NCBI GenBank assembly: GCA_023515745.1
Contig: JALECJ010000001.1
Span: forward strand, 124,001 to 188,000
Direction: 5' to 3'
Origin: Amoeboaphelidium protococcarum
Lineage: Eukaryota; Aphelidiomycota; Aphelidea
Length of the DNA stretch: 64,000 nucleotides
Every line of letters starts with the position of its first letter. The first letter of the stretch is position 1. Of the stretch, positions 23,580 to 38,400 are shown piece after piece. Both the position numbers and the translations under genes were made by a program. The notes under the pieces are model-generated. The model searched no databases. It was not told where the DNA came from and worked only from the letters and a program-made list of their open reading frames with translations.

Positions 23580-25799
23580 TCACTACTTGGAAATGATAGA
23601 CTTTATGACATACTCTTTGCATTGATCTGAAATCATCTCAGACATAGTCAGGATGGTTAGCATAGGATTAACACCAGATGCGGTTGGAAATACGCTACCA
23701 TCACATACCCATATATTAGGACATTCATACAACTATCCTCTAGGATTACATGCGCCTTATCTGCTGTCTCTTCCCATCCTTACAGTGCCCATCTGATGTG
23801 CACTTAGAAGCATTCCGTCTAACACATGTCTGTTGGTAGTGGATCTACTAACGAAGTACTTGTCCAGCCATGATTGAAATCTCGGATTATCGATGGATAC
23901 CTGCTCATCTTAACGGAATTCAAAATTAGGAACTTGATCTAGCGTGCACATCAACACTCTGGCCCCTTAGGATACCAAGACTTTATAAGCCTGAACAAGG
24001 CCCAGTAATATCTGTCCCCAATCGTGTTTAGACGCAGTCCATGATACAACAGGATTACCATCGCTGCCCGCTGTCACTTAGCCTTTACTATCCTTGTCGC
24101 GTTGTAGGACCAGAATAGGTGAAAAACTTTAATATCCCAGAAATAACATTTTTGCATCTGCTGCAACCTGTTAAGCATCTTATAAGTCTCTCTGGTTCTG
24201 GTATACGTTCGATGCGTACTAGATGGCAAGAGAAGCGAGTAGTGGAAGACCAGAAGGTACTTCCAAACTCGGATAATATTAGTTCATTACGTCTCCACTG
24301 CCGCCCTATGTCTTAGGATTTAATCGGCAAACCGACGTCAATATACCACCTTCATATGGCTTAATTATTCGGTCCGGAAGCTTACCAACAGCCAGAGCTA
24401 CAGGATGACTTCTCAAATGTTTTCCTATATTCCTGTTCTTAAAGCCAGATCTCTGCAACACTACTGGAGAACATAAGGCACCCGCAGACAGTACTACCAG
24501 CTTTGTATTGATTTTCAACCGCTTGCCATCTTTAGTTGTAGCCAATACATGTTCAGCTAGGCCACCATTCTTTTTATTGCGAACAATTTTATCAACTTTA
24601 CAATTTATCAGGAATTGGACGCCATTTTGTGCAGCAGTCTTCAAATAAGTCTCAACTCCACTCTACTTCACGCGGCTTTAACATCCTAATGAACAATGTC
24701 CACAATAATGATACTAATCTTTGATATTCTATGGCACTGGATGAGCTTCAAGACCAAGTTACTTGCATCCATCCAACAAGATCTAATTAGGAATATTTTA
24801 TCGCTTAGGCATCGACACTCCGATCACCTTCTTTACCTTGTCTAGAGCCTTGTCAAATTCACTGCTACACGCCTACTGTACACCATACTCTTCACTCCAC
24901 TCCTTTCTTACATCTTGCGGTAAATCGAGACATGCACTCCAATTAACCGCCGTTCCGCCGCCCAGAGTAGATCCTGCCAGATATCCAATACTCGGCTCCT
25001 TTGAGAATAATACAAATTTGTTCAAAAACAATTGTTCATATGAAGACTCTTCAGTTAAAGTTAAATCTTCACCAATATATGCGGAACCTTGTTCAACTAC
25101 TAGCACCCGGAAACCTTGAATTTCACTCAACTTGGCCGCAGCGACTCCTCCGCCAGCACCGGAGCCAATAATCGCCGCATCGTAATCCAGTTCATAAACA
25201 TCTTCATTAGTGATCTTTTTCAGCGTATCAGTATTTAGCATGTTAAATCCATCAATAACACTCGCCTAATCTTAAAATGATTGAGGAACCGTCTCACTCT
25301 GAGGTGGATACTACAGAACACGATGAAAAAGACCATTACGCTCACGTAGACCAAACGTGATCATCGCCAGAGCAGAGAATTTAGAAACTAGTCGCGTAAG
25401 AACCATCTGAGGATAATAATGCGAACTAATATCCATCCATTGTATAGCCAGACTAGTTCTCACGGTGAGAGGCAGTTGATCAAACGGTGCCCAGAATTGA
25501 AACAATGTCAACAACCAGGTTCCAATTGATGTACTGAGCAGATAGAGCAGGAAATTGATAGCAAAAATCACCGGAGAACTGAGTGCATGTTCCAGTTTCC
25601 CCACCATGTAATCTACATGTTCATCGTTGATAGTTAGGCGACAGAAATCTCGGAGATCTTAATCAGACACTTGTTGATCAGTGATGAGGGGATGTTGCGA
25701 GCGAAACTTTGCAATCGACTCCGCAGCCAGCTATCCATCAATTTACGGGAACAGAGCCTCCGCTAAACTCTTTAAAATCTTTCGCTGATTATTATGCAT
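23580..25799 (-). CDS. GMC-family FAD oxidoreductase, long-chain fatty alcohol oxidase type
   Basis: About 739 residues on the minus strand, TGA 23582-23580. The FAD-binding Rossmann motif is AAIIGSGAGGGVAAAKL, followed by the GMC signature GSTLGGGTAVNWSACLDLP. The C-terminus has SAHQMGTVRMG and CDGSVFPTASGVNP, the active-site region of long-chain alcohol oxidases. A hydrophobic segment (VIFAINFLLYLL) precedes the FAD domain, as in membrane-bound FAO enzymes. These enzymes oxidise long-chain alcohols to aldehydes in omega-oxidation. Two starts are possible: ATG 25799 (MHNNQRKILKSLAEALFP, matching the usual family N-terminus) or ATG 25988, which adds 63 residues. I choose the shorter. Confidence 0.88.
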
Positions 25800-26269
25800 C
25801 CCTATAATTCGCAAATATTGTTTAAATAAACTCTTGGTGTAATCTTCAAAGTCTAAACTAAGAAAGGATACAGAAATTACCCCCTTACCTTTGTTCAATC
25901 GGAAAACAACGGCAGAAATGAAACAACGATCAAGAATCTTGTCGAAAGCGGCAGGCAACAAGGGCACCTTTGTAGATAAGCATAACATGTGAATAAATGC
26001 CCGAATGACAGTTTAAACTATATTTTATTCATATCAATGTATGCTCTATATATATTTTCTTTCTCTCTATACTGGTGTGAACAGCACGTGGATAATGGTA
26101 AAATTTCTATCAACTTCAGATGATACAGATTAAAATCAATCCAATACAACACACGAGTTTATGGTAAAAGAATTACATTCAAAGAGTAACCAAACGATAA
26201 ATATAAGTAAAAATTAAGTATGTATATATTTAATCCATATCAGTCAGTGGACAGGTAGTGTATTATTAA
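25800..26269. other. Spacer between ML protein and GMC oxidoreductase
   Basis: Both flanking genes run leftwards, so this holds the promoter of the GMC gene and the 3' flank lies on its right side. The first 189 bp remain open in the GMC frame and could be extra N-terminal coding sequence. The rest is AT-rich with TATATATA stretches near 26050 and 26220. Nothing else is seen. Confidence 0.3.
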
Positions 26270-26701
26270 TCAAACTTCCAGCTTCACGTTCAAGCAGGTC
26301 ACCTGTTGCTGATTCTGATCCTTCATTACCAGATTCACGTCATACTTACCGTTAGGCATAACTGACGGTAATGGGAAATCCTGAGTAATGTTGAATCCAC
26401 CACTCTTGAATGGACACTGCGGAACATCAGGCATATCACCCAGAGACTTGCAAACGTCCACCTCTGGCACCGGGATTCTAATACCGCGGTACTTGACCTT
26501 GGTCACCACTTTAGTGCCAGCACTCACCTCACTCTTCAAATCACCAGTCACAACAACGTGCAGCACATCGCCCTTCTTTGGATTCTCTGGCGTGAAATTG
26601 ATCGACCCCAGCTTGAGGATGTCATTCTCAGTGCCACAGCTGGTCCAGCTAAGAGAAGCAGATGCCACAGCAGCGAATACACTCAATAGCGCGGCTTTCA
26701 T
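26270..26701 (-). CDS. ML-domain (NPC2 / PG-PI transfer type) secreted lipid-binding protein
   Basis: A 143-residue minus-strand protein with signal peptide MKAALLSVFAAVASASL. The mature part begins WTSCGTENDILKLGSINFTP and continues with DVCKSLGDMPDVPQCPFKSGG and a C-terminal VTCLNVKLEV. Spacing and length match ML-domain proteins, especially the fungal phosphatidylglycerol/phosphatidylinositol transfer protein/NPC2 group that binds sterols or phospholipids in the lumen of the vacuole or lysosome. Four of the usual six cysteines are present, so one of the three disulfides is missing. Transcribed divergently from SEC12. Confidence 0.85.
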   Translation of the reverse strand: MKAALLSVFAAVASASLSWTSCGTENDILKLGSINFTPENPKKGDVLHVVVTGDLKSEVSAGTKVVTKVKYRGIRIPVPEVDVCKSLGDMPDVPQCPFKSGGFNITQDFPLPSVMPNGKYDVNLVMKDQNQQQVTCLNVKLEV

Positions 26702-27205
26702 TATTACTTTATAGATGATTGAGTAATTAAATATTACAAAGTGATTACAGATATGGTAATAAGCGAGATAAATACAACGACTGATTAGATAAAAGAAATG
26801 ATCGAAAGGGGTTCCTCTTTATGATCTCGCCTTAACAATCATCTCTAAAGGAGGCGCCGACTGATTCGGTTGAGCATGTGGTTTAGATATCTTCTAGTTA
26901 GTTGACATTGTTGAAACTAGAACAGATTAACCTAAATTACATTTTTATATTCAACGTGCATGATTATCATTATTTATTTGGTAGAAATGCATGGGATTGA
27001 ATTGCCCATTTGACCAGTGGAATCACCCTAATGCTCTCTTTTACTCACTCACTCACTTTGATCAAATTCGACATGGCTGAGCGCGCTCGTCTCTGTTTAT
27101 TTGCTTTGATTTTTCTCTAGTTCACTTTTAACCTGACCGCTTATTAATATAATTTAGCTCTAGTTCACCTCTTCGAAAGATATAGTGTACTGAAAAGTTG
27201 TACAA
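26702..27205. promoter_or_regulatory. Divergent promoter region of the ML protein and SEC12 genes
   Basis: A 504 bp spacer between two start codons. AT-rich, with no open frame that resembles a protein and no RNA gene. Contains a CACTCACTCACT run near 27045. No specific motif can be assigned. Confidence 0.3.
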
Positions 27206-28522
27206 ATGTCCAGCGAAAATATAAGTGTAAAGTTTCCCGTGTTTGCGCTGAAAGTGAAGGATAATAAAGTCTATGTCGCCGGTGGTGGAGGTAATTCCAA
27301 GTCGGGCGTAAAGAATAGCATTGTACAGTTCGCTGTATCCTCATCAAGTACTACGAAGGGTGGTAGCATTAAAGTTAATGAATTGAGATTCGAAGAGCTC
27401 GCCAAGTACGAGACGCCAGCGGATAAAGGAGCTGTGATGAACTTGGATCTGCATGGGAATATGCTGGCGGCTGGTATCGATGACTTTTGCTACTTGTATG
27501 ATGAACATCCATAGTCTGTGCAGAGTGAAAATAGTAAAAATAATAAAGACAGCAAAGATGGTGAGGATAATAATTCATGGTTGACTTTGCGCGATCAGAA
27601 GAGATCAGATATGAAAGAGGCCAAGTCCAAGTATGATGAATCTTACTAGAAAGTTGTCAGATTCAATGATGATGGACTCCTGCTGGCCACCGGTGGTACG
27701 GATGGAGTGTTGCGGCTATGGGATGTAAACTCGGACGGGCACCATTTACATTTGAAATCAGAGCTAAAGCAGCACAGCGGTGATATTGACGATCTATCGT
27801 TCGCTTATATCACTCTGGATAGTGGGAAACATAATGATAGATAGAGTACTAGGGATAGCGGAGTCAGCGAGATGAATTAGATTGTTGCATCTGTCAGTGC
27901 TGAGTAGATTTGTATCTGGAATGTAGACGATGCCAAAATTGTCCATTGCATCAATAGATTGTCTTCGAAAGATCGCTTTAAATTTTGTAGATTGGTGGAG
28001 GTGGAATTTGAATTGTACCTTTATACTGCGCACATTGATGAAAAGAAGCACGGTTATGTATCGTGTTATGCCATCTCTGGCGGTGATAGTGTAAAGTTAC
28101 TTCGTCAGAATCGAGTATCACTCCGACCTGTAACTTGTATGACAGTCATTGCCATGCCGAATGTGGAAGAGTTACACTCTCAGCTGCATGTGCTGATCAT
28201 TTGTGGTAATGCTGATGGAGATGTTCTCTTTATTGATGGCGAGACGTTGAGAGTATTCAAAAAGTATCCAACAGCCCATGGATTCTCAGTAACTGCTATA
28301 ACCTCTGGCCAGGTGAAAGTTGGAAATTAGAAGGAATCATCATAATAATTGGATTATCTGATCGTTAGTGGATCTGCAGATTATTCAGTTAAGCACTGGC
28401 TGCTCTCTCAAGTGATATAGTCATCATCTGGTGCTTTATTGGATAGCAATTTGATGATGCTTTTACTATCCATTCTGGTTCTATTAGTCGCTGTCATTCT
28501 AGCCTAGTTGTATTACAGATGA
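27206..28522 (+). CDS. SEC12: SEC12/PREB-type Sar1 guanine-nucleotide exchange factor
   Basis: A 438-residue WD40 protein with a C-terminal anchor. The N-terminus contains VYVAGGGGNSKSGVKNS, the glycine-rich K-loop typical of Sec12, which binds potassium and contacts Sar1. Beta-propeller repeats include LATGGTDGVLRLWDV and IVSGSADYSVKHW. The last 30 residues form one membrane helix (MMLLLSILVLLVAVILAQL) ending YYR, so the propeller faces the cytosol. Sec12 activates Sar1 on the ER to start COPII coat assembly. Several WD repeats contain Gln as TAG/TAA. Tail-to-tail with the PI3K gene, 133 bp apart. Confidence 0.9.
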
Positions 28523-28655
28523 ACCTATTTAAATTGCATTAAAAAATAAAATTATATAAAGTGGGATATTTGTAGAATTGAATAGCATATTTACTTTTTT
28601 ATTTCATAAATCATAAAGATATGGATTATAAAACAATACAATACAATGATAAACA

Positions 28656-32198
<3,543 letters not shown>

Positions 32199-32475
32199 TT
32201 AAATATTGCTGCAATATTATGCTTCACGTAGCTTTTACACTCACAACCTGCCTGCCTTTCTCCTTAGAAAGCTGAGCCGATCAACACACTCCGTGCTTGA
32301 AAAGGAAATATGCAGCGAAGGACGCGCTTGATCCGTAAAGGGAAATTCAACAGATTTGTTTCAGCGCGTTAACTCGCCGTAAAGAGATAAAGATGATTTG
32401 ACCTGTGTAGATTGAAGCTTTAAAATGTACATGGAATATATTGTATTTAGAAGAGTAGCGCCATCATAATTATCA

Positions 32476-33597
32476 TCAGATGTAAGGATATTATGCACTT
32501 TCAATGGTCATGTTAGTGCGCATGGTGTTGGCCATGAATCGATCGTGCAAGCGACCAGATTTACGCCCATCTTTTGTCCTTTCAACGTTCAGTGGCTTGA
32601 TGGACTTGACGCGATCAGCTTCACCCGCAGAGAAGTCTGGTGTGTTGGATCTATAGAGATTACTGAGTCGACTGAGATGTTGCTATTGTTACTTGAGCAG
32701 CTGTTGCGACACACTTAGCTGATCAGAATCTCTATCAGGTATTTGGGTCATTACAGCAGTGTCACTAACCTTCTCATCGCCATAAAACTTGCTGTACCAT
32801 GTCTCGCGGTCCATATCTATTTCAAAAGCATTCTTGGATGGTCCATCATTGAACATACTCTACCTGAATGATGACCGCACCAATGACTGACGCATCTCCT
32901 CATCCATAACTTAGCTTTGGTTAAAATTTTACTATTCCATAGTATTTGCTGCAGCCACAGGATTCTTCTAGTACAGAGATGGCATTATATGGGATGATCT
33001 GTTGGAGGATGCGTAGTATTCATTAGCTTGATTTCCGGCAGCCAGTTCATCAGCTTGTACAATCGATGGATTCCAAGAGGAGTGAGTTGGGCGACCAATG
33101 ATATCACGGCCTGAAGTATTGTACTTTGGTCCGGTCATTAGAATGGCAATAAACATTCCAATAGCATCAGCGAATACCGATAGACTCAGAAATGCCAAGG
33201 CCAAATATTATTGGAGTTGGTATTTTTATTAATTTACATTCGACTCGAACAACGATCTTCCATACACCATTTACAAGGTGTTATCATTTCCACTAGATGG
33301 AAACACCAGGAATCTTGCAACAAACGTGATTAATACGGCGCTATACATCGCGTAAAAGAAGCACATTCCACCATATACTCCCAGTAAATTTACCAGCTTA
33401 TTTAATGCGCCACCTAATCCAAGTGATTGCTTTATCACACTTAATCCCAACACTAATCCCATGGATATCCAAGCCTAATCTAAGGCTAGCAGTACAGCGA
33501 CTGCAATCGCGAAAGCTGTTTGAATGCCAAGCACTGAATACAGCCACTTGGGCGAAAGATACTGATTATAAGATTTTTTCTAGTCTTTATCACTCAT
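32476..33597 (-). CDS. Four-helix membrane protein with long cytosolic tail, unknown
   Basis: A 373-residue minus-strand protein with four hydrophobic segments in the first 180 residues (around YSVLGIQTAFAIAVAVLLAL, ISMGLVLGLSV, GVYGGMCFFYAMYSAVLI and YLALAFLSLSVFADAIGMF). A hydrophilic Ser/Gln/Arg-rich tail of nearly 200 residues follows, ending TNMTIESAQYPYI. There is no signal peptide and few Cys. I do not recognise the family. Topology with both ends cytosolic would be consistent with tetraspan adaptor or ion-channel-accessory proteins, but that is speculation. The frame is supported by steady coding through multiple TAR codons and an ATG at 33597. Confidence 0.7.
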
Positions 33598-33706
33598 TGT
33601 TCAGTGTGACTTGAAGTATTTTAACTATTAGCACAGTAATAAAAAAGAAATGACACAGTCACACTCCACACTGAACAGTGGCGTGATTAATCTGAAACAT
33701 CTGGTG

Positions 33707-33769
33707 ATTGGCTGATGGGGTAACATGATCAAGATGATTGGCCAAAACTGATTGGTGTTGCCAGCCAAT
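33707..33769 (-). promoter_or_regulatory. Cluster of CCAAT boxes upstream of the four-helix membrane protein gene
   Basis: Within 63 bp there are three CCAAT boxes on the minus strand (ATTGG at 33707, 33737 and 33751 on the plus strand) and one on the plus strand (33765-33769). They sit 110-170 bp upstream of the minus-strand ATG at 33597, the usual distance for NF-Y/HAP-type sites. The clustering is seen directly; factor binding is inference. Confidence 0.45.
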
Positions 33770-33864
33770 TTTACAAGTCCGACTTGACTAAATGCAAGCA
33801 TGGATGTGACCAAAGTATTTTATATTTTAATTTATTATGACTGAGATTATATCATAAAAAAAGA

Positions 33865-34856
33865 TCAAGACGAAGTGCTGAGAAGACGATTTGCAGCCTC
33901 GTTTACACTACCATTGCAGTCTTTAAGCGCTTTTACAGCAGAGTCGCGACTAAATCCCATGCTGGTTAGAGTTTCAACATCGCCTTCATTAATCTATGGC
34001 TACACTGATTGAGGAATGTCAACTTGCTATCTCAAGCCACCATTAACTGAATTCTTCTGTTTCTGAGATGAGAATAATTTCTACAGTACAGAGACTACCC
34101 GTTTAGGGACCAGGATACTCTATAATCTCAAAACATTGAGATCATAAATTGTAGACAGAACGCTTCCTACTAACAGTGGAAGAAGCAATTTTCTTGATGA
34201 CACTATGAATATCTAAACATTAAGAGAGCGGGTTAGAGATATACTACAGCCAGAATAATAAGAATAACTATTACCACTCCAGCCAACATCAAACGCGAAG
34301 ATTTTTGTGTAATCGACGAATGGTTACGGCTGATTTGATATGATGGCACACACAAGATGTACTGATGAAGTAATCCAAACACCATTGGATAACTACACTA
34401 ACTTAAACTCATAATATATTTTTATCGAAATAGCCACATAATACTTACATTCCAAACTGCTACTTGTCACGAAAGACTAAACTGACCATGAAGCTTGCAG
34501 AAACGAGATACAACACGAACGACTACATGAAAGCTCATCGGCAATCACATACTGAGATTGATTGAAGCAATTACCATATATTTTCTTGTTCCATGAAATC
34601 TCTCCAATGCAGAAAGTTGGTAAATCAGCAGCGATACTAGCACAGAATCCTGCACTGGCAGAGTTAATTAGTTTAAAAGCGCTGGGGAAATGGACTACAA
34701 TAACAGATTTAACACGAGTCTTAATGACAGTACTATGAAAATTGTATATCTTACCTTTCTATTACCAGTACTTTTGTGCAAGACGCTATACATATACTGA
34801 GCACCCAGAGTCACGCCCAAAGTCCCGACCGCCACAAGTTTACTCACAAAAGCCAT
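33865..34856 (-). CDS. UBAC2: UBAC2-like rhomboid pseudoprotease with UBA domain
   Basis: Five exons on the minus strand: 34856-34755, 34694-34575, 34522-34449, 34392-34275 and 34212-33865. The introns are 60, 52, 56 and 62 nt, all GTA...AG. They encode 253 residues. Several hydrophobic segments form a derlin/rhomboid-like fold (FVLYLVSASFMVSLVF, FGLLHQYILCVPSYQ). The C-terminal 45 residues are a UBA domain (VETLTSMGFSRDSAVKALKDCNGSVNEAANRLL). This matches UBAC2, an ER membrane protein in ERAD and lipid-droplet protein trafficking that binds ubiquitin through UBA. The catalytic Ser/His of active rhomboids are not obvious. The fourth donor was chosen at GTAATA rather than the later GTAGTA because it fits the family alignment and gives a normal intron length. 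Confidence 0.82.
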
Positions 34857-35428
34857 AGTGTCTTACAATCAGACAAATCAACTAGAGCCAAGAAAAGTAA
34901 ATTTAAGAAATTAAACGACTGAAATGTTAAAAGCACGATGTAAAGCTGAAACATGCTTAACAATATACGCACTAATTGAGAGAAGATTAAGCTAAGGTAT
35001 CAAAAAAATTTTATTATAATATGCCATACCTTACGTAAATAATGCAATCAAATTAATCCTAAACTAGGACCATTCGAATGTTGAGTCGATCAATCAGGCA
35101 ATCTATGGCGGTCCTTAGAGAATACACAACGAAAGAGGCAACCAATAAAGACAGAAACAATTCAGAAAGAAACGCGAAACGCGAAAAACACCGACCGTCA
35201 AACAATACTTCGGAAGAGAGGTGAAACAACAAGATAGAGAGAGAGAGAGAGCGAGCGATACAAAATCAAACAAAAGGTCCGTTTGAAGTCGGCCACTCTG
35301 ATATGCTCACTCACTCTACCTCTCTTCTCTCTCTTCTTCTCTTCCCACACTTGACTTTTATTACAAGCCGTTTGTTTATACACTGCATCTTCTGCTTTGA
35401 ACTTCTTGTATCAATCAATCAAGTTGTA
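34857..35428. promoter_or_regulatory. Divergent promoter region with GA/TC microsatellites
   Basis: A 572 bp spacer between the UBAC2-like and giant surface-protein genes. It contains an AG dinucleotide run at 35236-35251 and a complementary-type TC-rich tract at about 35321-35345, which could fold back on each other. No gene is supported inside it. Confidence 0.4.
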
Positions 35429-38400
35429 ATGAAGAATTCTGCTGTTGTTGGCTTCCTTGCTTCGGCGCTGTTGGTGCTGGTTCAAGGTGCCCAGTCTCTG
35501 AATCCGTCTGTATGCCCTCCGCAAACAAACTCGAAGCCTGTTGATATAGTTTGGGTCATTAATGAGTACTCATCTGCTACTAACCCATCCTCTGATATCA
35601 ATAACTATAGAGCTTTTGCTAGCTAAGGTAAACTTGTCTTTTATGTCTGTTCAACATTAACATCGATGTTTTACTTACTCGTTCACTGTGTGTAGTTACT
35701 CGTGCCTTCTTAAGCTATCCTTCTGCTACTCAGCAGAATACGGTTGTTGCATTGAGAATGAATGCTGGATCAGTTATTCTAAACAAAACCAATGACTGGG
35801 TCGCTGCGTCCAACTCCATTGCTGCCATGACCAGTACCTCATCTGGGTCTGATGCTATGAGCAACTTGGGGTCTGCATTGACTATTGCTGATTCAAGGTT
35901 TGATTACACTACTGGTAGTAACAGAACTCGCATAATCATCGTTCTTGCTTCTAAGGGACCTTATAGTCAACCTCTGATTAATGATCCCACGCAGGCTGCC
36001 ATGAACATCAAAGCCCAGGGTACTTAGATTTACTTTGTTACCGCTTCCACTACCTTGAGAAAGTAGTACATGGCTAACATCGCTAGTCGTCCGCCATCTC
36101 GTTATGTTTTCACTGTGCCTAATTGGTCTGACTACCAGAGCTTTGTTGCTGACTTTGCAAATCTGATCAACAATGGTGATGGTTTTGTGTGCAGAGCTTT
36201 CGGTGATCCTCGTGTGATCTCATTTGATGGTTTGAGCTATGGGTTTTCTGGAACTGGTGTGTATTGGCTGGTCAACTCTCCAAAGAATGCGTTCGAGATT
36301 CAGGCTTTGGTAACGCCTTGTTATGCTGGGGCTAGTACAACGTGTATGACCGGTGTGGCTGTGTCCTACTGGAACCCATCCTTTACCCGTTACTTGTTCA
36401 TGTTGGAGCCAGCTTACGACACCATGCAAGTCTATTACTAGACATCTACCTTTTCCCTGGTTAAGATTGATCCTTCCGATTATCAGTCATACTCATCTGT
36501 ATGGACAGTCCAGTAGATTTTGCCGGAGAATGTGTTCCAGTTTTCTCACAATGTGAATGGCACCTATGTCGCTATTAAGCAATCTTAGTTGGGCATTAAT
36601 GTTCGTGTCCAGGCATCTCCGCTGCTTTTCAATGCTACATCTGGTTTGTGTGGTAACTACAACTCTTGTGCAGATGATGACTTGAGTTCTGCAAATGGCA
36701 CTGCCTTCGTCACTAATGTCGATGAGGCTAACATTGCTGCCAACTGGCAACGTGTACCGGAAGATCTTATTGCGTTTGACTTGACTAACGCTGCTGTTAC
36801 CAAGTCGGACTGGGTTTCCTCTGAGAACGCAAAGACTCCTTACAAGGCTGAATCCCAGGATTGCTCCCGCTTGCCTGGCTTCTTGTAGGATGCTTGTAAG
36901 CAGGATTCTGGCAGAACTAACGCTGCTGGTATTGCTTTGGATTACTAGGAGATTGTCAACTAAGAGTGCTTTTCCTTTTGTAAACTTGGCCGTTTCCACT
37001 CGGCTGGCTTTGTTCCGTCTGACTGTGCTGAGGTTTGTCAGAATGGTAACATTGTATCCAGTATTGCATTGAACAACTTGCCATCAAAGTTGATGAATGT
37101 TGCGACTCCACCTAATTCCGTATTGGTTGACAAGTAGAATAACCGTACTAAAGTGTTCTTGCCTGAAGCTGTTGCTGGTGATTATTGCTTGAACCTGACC
37201 GCAACTGATCGGCTGAACCGTGTTAGTTACGACACTGTCTACTTGCGTGTGGAGTGTACTGGGTCATCTTCGAGTCCTTTGAGTGTCACCGCTGATAACT
37301 TTACTGTGAATGTCAATCCATTCTTTGGAATGCCTCTTGTTTAGGTATCTTCTTCTGTGTCTGATAGCTCCCGTGTGCGTAAGATGAGCTGGAAGGTCAT
37401 TTCCGCGCCTGGTGACGATTCTTTCCCAGAGTTGGTGAATGCTAATGGATATCGCCCAAGATTCGTTCCATATAGTGTCGGCAAGCATGTTCTGCAATTG
37501 TTCGTCTATGATGGTTGTCAGTATTACGAGAAGATTGTTGGTATCGATGTTGCATGTGTCGCTTGGAGTCCAAGTGTTGGCGTATAAGGAATGATCATCA
37601 AGACTGCTAATAATTATGCCGTACTCAGCGGTGGTTCGGGAGGCAGTGGTTATCCTCAGTTCACCTATTAGTCATCTATTTAGTCTGGTGTAGCCTCCAA
37701 TTATAACTGGACTTTTGACTTTTCGATGATTGCTCCTGGTTTAAAGCCTGACTATACTGCTTATCCTAATACGATCGTGCTGCATTATCCGTAGAATGTG
37801 ACATTTTTCAATGTGTCTACAACGACATCCTTGCTTACTAGCTCTATGTCTACTCCAACATCCACAAGTGTCGGGCCTGGTGCAACTAATGCTTACAACT
37901 CTTACAGTATTCCTAGAGTATACTTTAAGACTGTTAAGGATGTTAATACTACAACTCAGCCTCTGCAGTTGACAACATTCTTCCAAGTGCAACCTCGTAT
38001 TGATGTCTGCAATATCCAGATTGCTAATCCTACTTCTTAGTCCTTTACTGTCGAGTTTTAGGATGTGGTTCCTGGTGGATGTCTTGGTTAGTATAATCTA
38101 ATGGTGAATACCAGTAATACTTGTTACTGGCAGACTGATTCTGTTCCTTTGACTGTTAGCTGTGGTCCTCCGCCTGTTGCCATGATTGATCACTGTAACT
38201 CTGTTGCGGGAACTTGCAACGTTGACTAAACTCTGGGTAATTCCTTGCCAGGCTCTTCTTAGAAGTTTGTCTATTATAATTACACGTCTGCTACGTATCC
38301 TCAGATGAGCTTTAGATCCAGCGAAAGTTATGACTATCTTCAACTGGGCGGCGGTCGTACTTTGACAAGAAAGTGGAATGTGACTACCTCTTTTGATCCA

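Noticed and set aside
34213-34247. Alternative 35-nt intron (GTAGTA donor) in the UBAC2-like gene
   Set aside because: In phase, but shorter than every other intron and it leaves nine extra hydrophobic residues that do not fit the family; the GTAATA donor at 34274 gives 62 nt and a better fit.
35236-35345. AG/TC microsatellites as an origin or centromere feature
   Set aside because: Short dinucleotide runs also occur at 44125 and 53899 in promoter-side spacers; nothing further supports a special role.
36493-36999. Minus-strand ORF (168 codons) inside the VWA/VWD gene
   Set aside because: Antisense to the conserved VWD domain (GLCGNYNSC); no start context or motif of its own.
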